Shown here: positions 12,901 to 31,473 of the stretch, piece by piece
Position numbering within the stretch: the first letter of the stretch is position 1
Layout: every line of letters starts with the position of its first letter
Assembly (NCBI GenBank): GCA_037178975.1
Contig: JASJZH010000006.1
Span: 10,230,001-10,294,000, forward strand
Length of the DNA: 64,000 nucleotides
Source: Oscheius tipulae
Taxonomy: Eukaryota; Nematoda; Chromadorea; Rhabditida; Rhabditidae
Direction: 5' to 3'
Notes under the pieces: model-generated
Seen by the model: only the letters and a program-made list of their open reading frames with translations
The model's database searches: none
What the model was told of the DNA's origin: nothing
Program-made: the position numbers and the translations under genes

Positions 12901-14509
12901 GGGAAAGTGTCTCGAGCGCCCCCTTTTAGTCTCTTGTTTCCCCGACACCAATTTTCAGCGGCTTTGTCCTAATCCACAGCAGTCGGTTTCAGGTGTCTTC
13001 CGCACCACCAAAATGGACCCTCATTCAGGCCTAAAAACTACCGTATAGGCAAAAAGGGTGCTCTTTCAATACTCTAGGGATGCTCGACGGTGAACAGCGG
13101 CGCAATGCGCGCGCACTGCGCCAGTGCGCCACTGCGCCGATGCCCCGCCCCTTTGGCCGATTCGGGCCTGTTAGTTTTTTCTCTTCCAGTTGCACACGTG
13201 ATTTTCCGAAGAGGATTATCGAGTGTTTGTTGTGTAAAGCAGCGACTAAGGTTGGTTCCCTCTCCGGGGTCTCGGGTAGCCCCCCTCAAACTTTCGTTTG
13301 GGTTTGCTGGACAGGTCAAAACACACACACCAACAAATTTTATCAATTCTCTGCTGAATGAGGGTCCGTGGATTGTTTACCTCCGTTTAGCTTCACGAAC
13401 AATGTCAGCTTTTCGAAAGAGGAGACGCTGTTTTCTCTCGTGAATTTTGCTCGCACATGACTCAGTCTGAGTGAGACGGATATGGCGCCTGACAGATCTC
13501 ATCATCTCGCTCTCGTAGTAAACAGGATTAATCGAAAATCTTACGGGACCCGGGCGAGAGCCCAGGTAATATCCCGATTTTTGTGATCTATGTCTTTCCC
13601 ACGTTTATTGTTTCCCATAATCGTGCTCCGTTGACACGCGGGCTTTTGTTCATGCGAATTGGCGCGAAATTTCCCCATTGTGCTATCAGCCCGAATCGAT
13701 TGTGCACTCCGTTGACATCCGCACAGCCGCTGTGGTCGCGTCGCTTTCTGGGACAGTATCCACAGTCACTCCCCGATTTTTCTCTCTCTCTCTCCCTGTT
13801 CCCCGTTCGATTTACTTTTGGCGAGTAGTCATCGATTTTGATTATACTTTCTATGACGTGCATTGCTCCTATTTTAAGCTTTCCCTGTTCCGAAATATTC
13901 ACAAATTTACGAAACATCTTGTACCTGTCGGACATGAAAAACTTCTCGTTTAAAATGCAAAAATTGCTAGATGAGTAAGCGCTTATTAATATGTAATCAT
14001 ATCGGGCCACGTTATCGAGTGCGCCGCGCAGTGCGTGCGCATTGCATTGCACGATTAATGACTTGCAGCGGGTGGCATATTATCGGACCCCAGCAATGTT
14101 GAGGGTCCCCCCTTGCCTGGACTCTGCGGGGGGAGAGAGTCGAGGGATCAATGGCTCTTCATCGGGGACCTGGGGCGACAGCTCAACTGAGTCACTCCCG
14201 TTTTCCTTCTCTCTAATCCGATTACATCGACAGTCCCTCCGTTGGCTAACAGTTAGAGAAGGTAATTCACTCCTATCGAGAGTACACAGCCCCCTCCGCG
14301 CTCCGTGAGGCTCCGCTGTTCCCGCCTTTTGGCTCACACTATTGATTCCCAGTCTTCCCCTTTCCCTTCCTTCCTTCCTAGTCCATGTTTCCTTGATGGT
14401 CTCACCCTCTCTCGAGAGTTCAGATTTTGATATCGAGACACTCTTATCGATGCTCGTCCTTTTTATTGCTTTTTCAATCACCAACGCTCGCTGATTCATA
14501 ATTTTCCAG
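9956..14509. other. Noncoding upstream region of calmodulin
   Basis: About 4.5 kb without a supportable exon. It contains a CT run at 10985-11011, a smaller one near 13786, and a GC-rich block at 13090-13140 with a perfect hairpin. From about 13.4 kb onward the sequence becomes CpG-richer, as expected near a promoter. Untranslated calmodulin exons probably lie between about 13.4 and 14.5 kb; I could not fix their ends. Confidence 0.4.
13111..13129. other. GC-rich perfect hairpin upstream of calmodulin
   Basis: GCGCACTG and CAGTGCGC form eight-base perfect arms around a CGC loop. They sit inside a block of repeated ACTGCGCC/AGTGCGCC units spanning about 13101-13138. Confidence 0.6.
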
Positions 14510-14554
14510 GGCTCGTTCTTCTTTCTTCTTCGATCTCTTCCCTCTTAACCTAAA

Positions 14555-15470
<916 letters not shown>

Positions 15471-16250
15471 TTAACATTGATCCACAATCACGAAGTCAAC
15501 CCCGAGTCTGGTATCTCCTCTCCCCCTATTATATTTTCACGTCATCGTTGTGTATCGTGTGTGATCCAGCCTACATACTATGTATTATTTTGTCTTCCCT
15601 GTCTTCCACTCTCATTTCTGGTGTTCGCCCCGCACGAAAAAACGGTCCCCGGTCTCCCCGCTTCCTCCATCGTCACAGGCTGCCCGCGCTGACCACGTTC
15701 CAATCCCCCTCCAGTTTCTTTCTTTTCCCCGATTCTCTAATGCTCTTTGTGTACAATTCCATAGCGGAGCCGAAACCCAATCGTCCCGCTTTGTACTTGC
15801 CTTTCTAGGTGGCCGGAAGCTGTGTCTTGACGCACCCTTTTCCGTGTCGCATCATTATGCGTAGTCCTGCTTGCGTAGCCTTGTGGCATGTAGACTTTCA
15901 ACAAATCAATCTTAAATAATACTTTCCCCCAAACAGCGACCTTGTCTTTAAAAACAATTCTCGGCACAAACAACACCACTCTCCATATATATTTTGAATG
16001 TCAGTAAATATGTTACGAAAACGTTGCCTGTTTTGAATGGCTGAAAAGATGGCTGAAATGGTGTGAAAGTTTATAGAAGTTTAGGCCAACAGTTGGTGCA
16101 ATCTTTGGAACCAGAAAGGGGCTAAAAATTGATAAGCTGCTGTGAATTTTCTTGTCTTTTCTTCTCGATAACTGCTTCGATAGTAAAGAAGACGATCTCC
16201 AGCAAAGCAATCGAGAAAACTATACTAGATACTAGAACCTGTCTATCAAC
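15471..16250. other. Calmodulin 3' untranslated region and flank
   Basis: Pyrimidine-rich sequence after the calmodulin stop shows no supported exon. No perfect AATAAA was found close by; AAATAATAC near 15915 is the best poly(A)-signal candidate, so the transcript end is uncertain. Confidence 0.35.
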
Positions 16251-16251
16251 A

Positions 16252-16306
16252 AAAGTTTTTTGGGTAGGTAGATACACTGATTTTGACGATTTTTGTGAAA
16301 AGCTGT
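16252..16306 (-). repeat. Left arm of a 55-bp inverted repeat pair
   Basis: Read on the minus strand, this segment matches 17236-17290 on the plus strand at 53 of 55 positions (it starts ACAGCTTTTCACAAAAATCG). Both copies sit in open frames that read FSQKSSKS.YLPTQKTF. Beyond the 55 bases the two diverge quickly. Confidence 0.85.
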
Positions 16307-16509
16307 TCGTCAATACTAGAACTGACACTGGAAGCCAACGGTACGGTTTCATTTTGTTAGTCAATATTTGTCTTAAGAAGAGTAACAACACTGTCCGCAC
16401 CTGACTGTGCAACCAAAGGTTGGAGCTTTCTAGCCTTTTTCGCTGGTTGATAGCAATAGCAGAAATAAGTAAAAAAAATTTCTCCATTTGGATCGTTTAA
16501 ATTTTCAGC

Positions 16510-16674
16510 ATGTTCACTACAAACCACATCAAGATTATCTTGAAGGAACTAGTGAGGGCGTATGGGAAGATTGACGAGCTTATATCCGACAGAGGCAGAA
16601 AGGAGGATCAAGATACAACCAAGAAGCTGCTTACGATTGACCGATGTATTTCTGTGTGTTACTTAAGAAATTAG
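16510..16674 (+). CDS. Short unexplained open frame of 54 codons
   Basis: An ATG one base after an acceptor (ATTTTCAG, ending 16508) opens a frame beginning MFTTNHIKIILKELVRAYGK and containing IDELISDRGRK. The LISDRG string recalls the region around the second catalytic Asp of retroelement integrases, but the rest is too short to assign. It lies between the two arms of the inverted repeat and may be a remnant of a mobile element, one exon of a larger gene, or chance. It ends at TAG, or earlier at a possible donor GTATTT. Confidence 0.2.
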   Translation: MFTTNHIKIILKELVRAYGKIDELISDRGRKEDQDTTKKLLTIDRCISVCYLRN

Positions 16675-16710
16675 TCATTACTATATATTCTATGAAACGT
16701 GTGTCGCATC

Positions 16711-16793
16711 GAAACGAGCAAGACCCTCTGTCTTTCCGTCTCTCTGTCTATCGGTCTTTCTGTCTTTCTGTCTCTCTGTCTCTGTCTTCCTTT
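16711..16793. repeat. Degenerate CTGTCTCT minisatellite
   Basis: The tract is built of CTGTCTNT or TCTGTCTT units with single-base changes. The same motif recurs at several other places in the window. It abuts the decayed SPRY exon copy. Confidence 0.7.
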
Positions 16794-16795
16794 TC

Positions 16796-16869
16796 GCAGA
16801 TCCATTGACGGTCCATGATGTTGAATTCCAGGGGTTCTCGACAGTCAAGCTTAACTCCATTGCAAGACC
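16796..16869 (-). pseudogene. Decayed copy of a SPRY exon of the TRIM9-like gene
   Basis: On the minus strand this reads VKLDC...LEFNIMDRQWI, clearly related to the functional exon segment at 18042-18119 ([20 protein letters not shown]). A three-base deletion and many substitutions separate the two. The flanking exon sequence is missing and the frame runs into the adjacent CTGTCT repeat, so it is not a usable exon as it stands. It lies about 1 kb downstream of the functional gene's last exon, consistent with an old local duplication. Confidence 0.7.
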
Positions 16870-17213
16870 ACATGATCTCTATATGAAAATCCATTTACCT
16901 GTTTGTATACTAGACATGAGAAACACAAGTGAAGGGTACTGAGGGGCGCGTCTTTACGCCCAGAAAACTTTCTAGGAGTAGAGAAGTAGAGAAGGTAAAA
17001 ACTTGGAGCAATATAGAGTAATAAAAGAAAGAAGGACCAATGGAAGTCCCGTCATCTTCCGACAACATTGTTCGCAGGGACGAACTGTTTAAGATGAGTA
17101 AAACATTGAATGAATGAAAAGTAGAAAAAGTTTGAAGATCTATACTTTGCAAAACATTAAAAAAAAGGTGCTTTAGAAAAAACGTCTGCTCTTTTTTCGA
17201 TTGTCACTTTCAG

Positions 17214-17633
17214 TGTTTACGCCGGTACTGCCCCCACAGCTTTTCACAAAAATCGTCAAAATCAGGGTATTTACCTACCCAAAAAACTTTTTCTGATAAA
17301 CAACTGGATGTTCATATAGAGATTTCTTCAAAATCCCTTCTGCAACAGAGTTTTGAAATGTGGAGAGAGGTTCTGAGAGATGGACAGGAAAAAATCTCGA
17401 TATACAACTTGATGTTACAGATGCCTGACAACCCGTATGGATAAGCAAAACAATGATTCATTTTCAGGGAGAAGACAGAGGACGGAGCTCGAGAACAATT
17501 CACTCAGATCAACCGGTCAACAGTTTCAGTTAAGCAAGCCGAGAACAACTTTTGTGGATTTGTGATTCATCTCTATACATGTAAATGTGGTAATGTTACA
17601 ATTTTTCCTGATTTATATCTTTGGCAAGAGTGA
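17214..17633 (+). CDS. Candidate two-exon coding segment, unknown function
   Basis: After an acceptor (CACTTTCAG, ending 17213) a frame stays open from 17214 to 17434, meets a donor GTATGG, and resumes in phase after ATTTTCAG at 17467. The implied 33-nt intron is normal for this window. The join gives 128 residues ending at TGA (17631-17633). It starts CLRRYCPHSFSQKSSKS and includes FEMWREVLRDGQEKISIYNL and REQFTQINRSTVSVKQAENN. I recognise no family, and no start codon or upstream exon was identified. The first 75 bases contain the right arm of the inverted repeat. It could be a mobile-element remnant, part of an unrecognised gene, or chance. It converges on the TRIM9-like gene, which ends at 17874. 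Confidence 0.3.
17236..17290 (+). repeat. Right arm of the 55-bp inverted repeat pair
   Basis: Matches the minus strand of 16252-16306 with two mismatches. The arms are about 930 bases apart. The copy lies inside the coding-like frame starting at 17214. Confidence 0.85.
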
Positions 17634-17873
17634 GAAGTCAACGTTAACAGTTTATTAATTGCAGCAATAGAGAAGACAATCTTGCACACACATGATGCGG
17701 CTTTCAATAGTATACCGGTTTGATAAAGTACAAGGAAATACTGGCAAAAGACGGTAAATGACACTGACACAGATTCCCATATTAAGAGAGGGACGTCATT
17801 CGGGCGGCAACAACCCGTGGCTGAAATTTTTGTTGCCAGCTGATCGAGAGGAAGAATGCGATACGTAAAGCCG

Positions 17874-24280
<6,407 letters not shown>

Positions 24281-27200
24281 GTTTGAAGCGGAAGGAAGAG
24301 CTGAAAATGACCGAATTGAACTACAGCCACGACAAAAGAGCGAGAGTGTAATAATATATGGTGTGAATATGAATCAATGACATCCGTCATTTCAGAAACG
24401 AACGGACGCGCGATTACAATGAAGTGTGAGTGAATAATATGCCTCTCTGGCTGCGGGAAGCCTAGGGAAGTGCGGTTTAAATAAACATAATGAGAAAAAG
24501 TGAGGAGAGAGGGACATCGGCTGCTCTGCTCCCGAGCTGCCTAAAACACCAAATTGATGAATGGACGTCCCCAACTATGTTCTCACTCTCTGCACCTGTT
24601 CCAAAGTGTAGTATCCCGTGACTCTTCTTCAACAAATAATGCCCAAGTTCCAAGATTAAGGTGGGCCCACCAGGCGAGAGAGGTAATGAGGCTGTCCAGA
24701 AGAGCCAAATGGCGCGTGTGTGAATCCCCTCTCCAAATCGCAAAAGCGATAACTACCCCATTGTCCGAGACGAAAACCAACAACCCAAGGACGGAAACTT
24801 ACGCTAAAATGGCTTTAAACTTTCCCGGGTGGTCTACTATAAATAGCGGTTGCTGAAAAAAGCGCCGTTCCGAAAAAAAAGGGGGGAAAGTAGTAATTGG
24901 CCTCGAGCTCGAATTACGAGGCAAACAAATGCTAATCATCGTCAGAAGAAGCCCCCTATTGAGAAATAGGTGTAAAAACAGCTCAATGAACAAATTTCAT
25001 TCAGGATGGCAATGATGAAAGACCTTCGGGAACGAAGCGACATGTTGAACGAGTACCTCAGCGGGTGTTCATGGGCGCCAATTTTGAAGGAGTCGACCCC
25101 GAAAGTGATAAATGGTATTGCTTGATGATGGGAATCTTCCCCCTCCATTGAAAGACACTGGAAAACACTGAGAGTACTTTCAAATGCAACCAAAACGATG
25201 TGCGTGAGTGACAGACGGACCACGTTGGGGTCACAATTGCTTCTGACCAGAGCAAATTGTAGGTGTAGCTCAACAATAGAGAAAAGTGGATAGTCAAGTT
25301 CTAAATATCTTAATGAGAAGACAGTAAGTATCACGCAGCAGTCTCGCACTGTGCGTGTATGTGGCCAAACAAGTTATATTCGGGCGCCTATTGGAAAAAG
25401 GGCGGATTTACACAGCCCAGAGGGGGGTTATAGATGTGACAATTAGCGGATCAGGGTAATTGTTTGGGTAAACAGGAATCAGAAAGCGGATCAATGCTCT
25501 CTGGAAGAGGATTAACCAGGAGAGAGAGGGCGGGGCAGTTCGGGCCCCAGTTCGTCCCGCCTACCCACAAGTCCGAAATACGCAAAAGACTCTAATTGTG
25601 CACGGTCACACTATGGTCAATGTTGAGAAGTTGCGAGACCATTTCGCCATTTTTTTAAACAAAATCCATGTTCTATGGAGAACTTTCGACGACTAGCATG
25701 ATACAATACCCAAAAGTTTCCAAACACGTAATTTCCAAGAAGGTCGTCAAGCCGACTTTTTCCTTCAGAGACGATATGTGTAGTGAAATAGGAAATATAG
25801 TTGGCTGCCGAGACGGTACGCAAGAGACTATGATTTTGAGGGGAAAATTAAAAATGCAAAGAAGTTTCGGAGAACTAGGGGCAAAAACGTTTTTACAAAA
25901 ACAGCGACAACAGTTTTTTTCAACTAATGCGTGGATTAGCTACCCGAGTGTTTTTCGACCAATATATCACCCCGCTCTATTATCAGTAACAGCTCGGATG
26001 AATAGAGGAGCGCGTTTTTTCGCAACAAGTTGGCGCTCATATTAATCTTATATGACAATTGCACCGGCTAGTGCCGACCTCATTTGTCACAATAAATAAC
26101 TTACACTCTTCGAGGATAACAACGATTGATGCTGCTGCTGCGCACTATTAATCATCCTGCTTAAGATACGAGAAAACAGTTGTTTGAAAAAGAGAGATAA
26201 CTGTAAACATTCCCGCAATTTTAAGCATCTCAAAGTTCAGGCCAAAGTTTACAATAGCGCTTGACACGCGTATGATGGATCATGTTAGTCGAAGAAAATT
26301 TTGCTGCTGCACAATTGGCTGTCCGGCGTCAAAGAAGGACCTCCGTGCTGCTGACAGCTCGCCACAAATTGTGCTGAGGCTAATCAAATGATATGACCTC
26401 ATTTGCATATCCCCAGGGGAATGTGCTAAATTGCCGTTCGGGATTGTGTCCTCATAGCAATAAAACAAACATCTATCGTCTTTAGTCAGGAAAAGTTGTG
26501 CTCAAAAAAATTGGCAATAAGAGTCCGGGTTAGACCGGCTGGATATAAAGAGCGGAGTGCAATTCTGGTTGTTCGACCCGTAAGCGGGCCTCCACACACC
26601 AACTTTTGAAAAAGGCAAAGAATAGACAAACAGAGACAGCAATTAATAGAATAAATCAGGTAATCCATTTCAAGAGTCAAACAAGTAGTCACTTTACTAA
26701 ACTCGGCATTTTGGAGGGCAGCTCCCTTTTTCGATAATTTTTCCCATTACTACCAACTTGTTTAAGAGCATGAAATGGGTGCAGCGAATGTCTTTAAGAT
26801 GATTCTGGAGGAATCACTTCATTGGTTTGCCCTCCCCTGTTTTCGTGCCTGATTGGGCCAATTCTAAGAGAAGGAATACTATTAGGAGAGAAAATGGAGT
26901 GCGTAGACACAAGAAATGAGCTTGGGGTGAGATGAGTAGTATCTCGGGCCTGACAACAATACCGGCTCCGACTTAAACGGAAGTATGCATTCCAGTCTCT
27001 CCGCAAGCAGTGTATGAAATATGATCGCGAACGCAGATCCCCACTGTATGTCTTGGGCTTATAATCGCGCGCCTCTTTTTGCATGTAATCTCTGTCATTA
27101 TTTTAAGGTACACACGCTGAATGTCAAAAGAGATTTGTGCGAAAAATGGGCTCTCGTAGAGTGAGCGTACGGAGCAAGCACTATGGGAATGCCATGCAAA

Positions 27201-27649
27201 TTGAAAAAGGCTCGAGAAGAAGAAGAACACCCCCCTCCTTTGGAGCTGCAGCAGATTTTCATAATTGTCACGTGTAATTAGAAAAAGAGGAAGATAAAGA
27301 AGGTGAAAGGTTCTCGAAACCGCTGCGAGACAGCATGTGCTTTCCATGTCTTTTTTGCTACTCGAAACGATCTTGCGGAACATATTGCGACAGATATAAA
27401 AAGGTCAAGGAACGACCGATTGAGCAGGCGGGTATGTGATGGGTCGGATAGCCAGACGAGGAGGTAACAAAAACGCCTGCCTCGAGGAATTAATCTTCCT
27501 TGTTCCGATTACAGGCTATATGATCTCCCGGTTGAGGAGACAAATGGCAGGATTAGCATCTAGAAGAGACAAGATGAGATGTCAATGGCACATAATTATT
27601 TCTTGGTAAGTGAGGCAAAAAAAAAAGGTTTCTGAAATTAGAGCATGAG

Positions 27650-27700
27650 AGCCTGAGAGACAGAGAAGACAGAGACAGATAGACAGAGAGACATACCCGG
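27650..27700. repeat. ACAGAGAGACAG minisatellite
   Basis: Imperfect repeats of GACAGAGA, the complement of the CTGTCTCT motif found elsewhere in the window. Confidence 0.6.
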
Positions 27701-29758
27701 CAACCGTTGAAAGAGCAGTGCCGAGCCAATTGGCATCATGTTTGTGTTGACGGATGCCGGCTGCTGTAAGAGGAGCCCGGACTCTCAGTGACTCGTTCGT
27801 ATTTTTTTGAACGTAAAGCCCCGCGGGTACTGAATCGGTAGAGTTCATCGCCCATACATCCGGATGAATGCAGGTGTTGTGAATCACCGAAAAACAATGA
27901 ACACACGCGCGAGAAGAGGCCAACCCAGCTGGTACATATGACCCGCACCTGGGTCTGTTCGAGTTCTTGCATGAAGGAAAAATGAATTATTTCAAGATCA
28001 GCTAGGTCGTGCAGCTGTAGGAACTCCAGTACAGATATGGAGAATCCCAGCAGGAAATTGCCATTGGGAAATCGCCGAGCGTCACCCGCACATTATGCAG
28101 CACTTTAGTGAGGGAACCTGACCTCTGGCGTGACAAAGATTCTTTGGGGAGTTTCCCACAACAAAGCGGCTTTGGGTAGTCGGAAAAAAACGACCGTGCC
28201 ACCGATTTGTGACTACAAATGTCAACCGGCATAAAATTTCAACCAAGCCATCAGGGAACAAATTAGGCGCTGGAAGAGACATTATCCCTGCTAGAAGACC
28301 ATTAAATCTTTTGTCGGGGCATGAAATAAAGGTGGTCCGCTGTCACGGCAATTAGCATAAGAGGTCGAGCCGATAAGGTGATAAAAGGCTGAATAAACGA
28401 CGTCGTAAACGGGCGGAGGACTAAGGGGCCCCCCAATAGACAGATTTACACCTTCGAGAGCCAGCCGGGATTGAGACGAAGTGAAAAGAAGGGCGCGCAA
28501 TTCAAACTCATTGCAAGTCGAGGCACTCTTGCATGTAACTGTCACATCAATTGGCGTCAAGGCTCTCACACCTATAGTTAGTCACGATAGTTTTCTCGAC
28601 GCTGCGAGATAGTAGATAGTAGTAATCTTCTGAACTTATTCTGCCAAAAATATGTAAACTATCTAAAGTGTACCAATATCTCTATTATGTGATCTATCAG
28701 AGTTACCTGGTGTCTGTGCTTCTGTCGTCTGGAACCACGAACCAACAAGACAAGACTTATTGAGAATTTTGTTGACAAGTCAGTTGTGGCTAGAAGATGC
28801 ACACGGGAGCGCTGCTCAAGTTGCGATAGCTCAAGTAAGAGATAGAGAAAAGGAGAGATTGACTAGGATAGTTTAGCTATAATATATGCTAAAGAGACCT
28901 GTCAACTCTAGTCAAAGTCAGGTAGAGATTGTTCTTCCAAAAATAGATCAGAAACATTACTGTACCTGCTTCAAAATTTGGACTGCGACCGAAAGCTACT
29001 TGTCCTCTTCATAGGTTTGTGGAGTTCATCGAAACTAGAACAAAAGTGCTGTCCGGAGAGCAGACAAATCAAAATAAGAGGTTCTGACTTCACAAAGTTT
29101 TAAAAGTGAGTTGGAAGCTCAGTGTCACTGATTGAACAAAAAGACACCTATATTTGGGACTAAAGGTGGGTAATTCTTAGGTTCTGACATCACCAATGAG
29201 AGCCAAAAACAAAAAAGACGAGCCTGTCGGCAGATTTTCGCGCAGTCAAGAGGTTGTGGTCATCAAGGCCTCCTCCCCAAATGAATTAGCTTTTCGGAAG
29301 GAGCACGGCTAATGAAAGAAGGGCTCGGGTCAGTGAGCAGGAGCCATATGGCCCGCATGAGCGCAGCCGACAGTACATCTTCCTCCTGACAGCCTAGACA
29401 AATTAGCACTGGAAAATGTACCGGGAAGCGGGAAATTAATGGCTTAGCAAAATAAACTCATGTAAAAACTGGTCAGCTGCTTTTCAGAATTTCGACCTTT
29501 AATTATTCAGTTCGAAGGTCGACCGACTCAAAGCAAAAAAAAAAACTGCTGCGAATAAGGCAGTTAGACAGAAGTGGATTGATGAAGTCATTATGGGTGG
29601 CACTGAGCGGACGTGCGGTGCCCGTAAATCTGTATGTTAATTACGGGGAGGAAGGACGCGAAGGTGCGAGCCTAGATGGCAGATAAGGTCTGACCCTCAC
29701 GAGAAATGCGGAGATTGGGAAAAAGTTTCGTGTTGCGCATTGATGACAACAATACATC

Positions 29759-29845
29759 GATAGAGAGACAGAGATACAGAGAAACAGAGAGACAGAAGGA
29801 CAAAGGGACAGAGGGACAGAGTTACAGAGAAACAGAGACAGGGCG
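29759..29845. repeat. GACAGAGA minisatellite
   Basis: About eleven imperfect GACAGAGA or GACAGAGG units in tandem, of the same family as the tracts at 16711, 27650, 32808, 48790 and 63902. Confidence 0.7.
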
Positions 29846-31473
29846 TCTGGTCAGTACAAGAAACTGCAATTTTAAGTCACTTTAACAATTCTTATTCATT
29901 TCAGCGATTCTTAAATTATTTGAAATCACTGATTCTTGAGAAAATATAGGTTTACGAAGCACAAACGTCGCTAGCCTCCAGGTACGAATGGCTGAACCAG
30001 CGGTATTCCAAATTTTCTTCAAAGTCTTGAGAAATAAATCTCAAAGGAGCCGCCGATTGTCAAGAGATAAAAGACCCCCCAAAAACAAAGGCGATCGCCT
30101 GTCCAAGCGGCCTTCTTCCAAAACTGCTCTCATTTCCTGAACGGGTTAGAAGATTACGATGGTGTGGCTCTCTGTACAGGGAGAGCATACAGATGATGAA
30201 CGAGTGGCGGCATTGTGACTCACAAGAGGAACCGATTACGTGCTAGTCTTTACCACAAAAGGGTGAAGAATAAAGGGAAGAGAGACATGCAATTAAGCGT
30301 CGGGCAAGGTGAGACAGCTTATGCTTATGGTGTTTTCAATTGCTGAACTGTCCAGAGTTGTTGATGCTAGGTTGATATTCCAATAAAGAGAATTTTGAAC
30401 GGTTTTTTTTTTGGATTTTGGGTCTCGCACTTTCTGAGATTGTATTTTACGGAGCTTACCCTTATTTTCATCTTCTCTAAGCAAGTTTCTTTGACTCAGC
30501 GATGATAGTAAACATGAGAGTTAAGACGTCTAGAAGCTGCGCTACCCAATTTCCAACAAGCCCACACTGTTCAACTGTTCAATGAGATGTCCTTTCGAGA
30601 ATCTTACCAAAGGATCAGATATAGCTTACCGGAAAGAAAAAGTGTTGCGGAGCGAAGATTGTAAAGAAATTATGTGGTCTTTAAGCAGCTTTTTTGACAG
30701 GCAGAAATTGACAGGGTGACAAGCGTAATTTATGAGTCTCATCGTGTTTCGGTTGACATATTGATCCACAGATGCAGAACGTGCCAGATAAGTTGGCAAA
30801 CAAATAGGATAAAAAAACAAAAGTTGCTTGAGATGATGTGAACCTTGGAATAAGCCCAAGAATGTTCTTCGCATGCCTAAAAGGAGACCCTACCGCCTCG
30901 ACCATTTAACCTTTTATGGCAGTTATCTGAATCGGTGGGTGAGAGACAGTCTGAGAGGTAACTCGAAAAGACACTTTATTGGATCTTGACTATATCTGCA
31001 GTCCTCGAAAGGACGAAGAATGTATTTCCAAGTTTTGTATTAAGATTTGAGTCCTGGTAGTATGAGAGTCCAGTCTGTTTACGTCCAGAAACGAACCCTG
31101 ACCGGTCGATGGTCGAGCAGCCGATGTCGGATGAATATGCGAATTACTTTACGGTCTCCGTCAGTGATTACTAATGCCGCTTGTCTCAGGTCCTTTCACC
31201 CGTCGCTTTTGAACGCAAACTTTTTTCATTGCTCCTCCTACGGCTGACTTTTTCCGCTTTCCTCGCAAATACCTCAAATATTTAGGAGCCGCAAAATAAA
31301 CACACGTTTTGTTGTGCGTATGTTTTGAATAACTTTAAACAGTGCGTGTTAATCATAGGACTAGTAAGCCTGCCCTGCAGAACCGACCGCGCCGGATTCA
31401 CACGCATTTGAACGGTTACGCGCTCTCTCTCGGCTTTTTATCGTAAATTTGTCTCAAGAATTCATTTCAGATA

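Larger units (their letters stand above)
24301..31470. other. Seven-kilobase region with no recognised gene between divergent genes
   Basis: It lies between the starts of the TRIM9-like gene (leftward) and the K2P gene (rightward), so it should hold both promoters. ACAGAGAGACAG-type minisatellites occur at 27650-27700 and 29759-29845. A tract at 26521-26595 (CCGGGTTAGACC...GTTGTTCGACCCG) is weakly tRNA-like. Frames at 24942-25349 and 27582-27972 were examined and not supported. Confidence 0.4.

Noticed and set aside
24942-25349. 135-codon minus-strand open frame in the gene-free region
   Set aside because: It has no domain similarity and no convincing splice or start context, and its composition is typical of noncoding AT-rich sequence.
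27582-27972. Minus-strand open frames beginning MQELEQTQ or MASSRACVH
   Set aside because: The frames break against each other, run into a GACAGAGA repeat and match no family.
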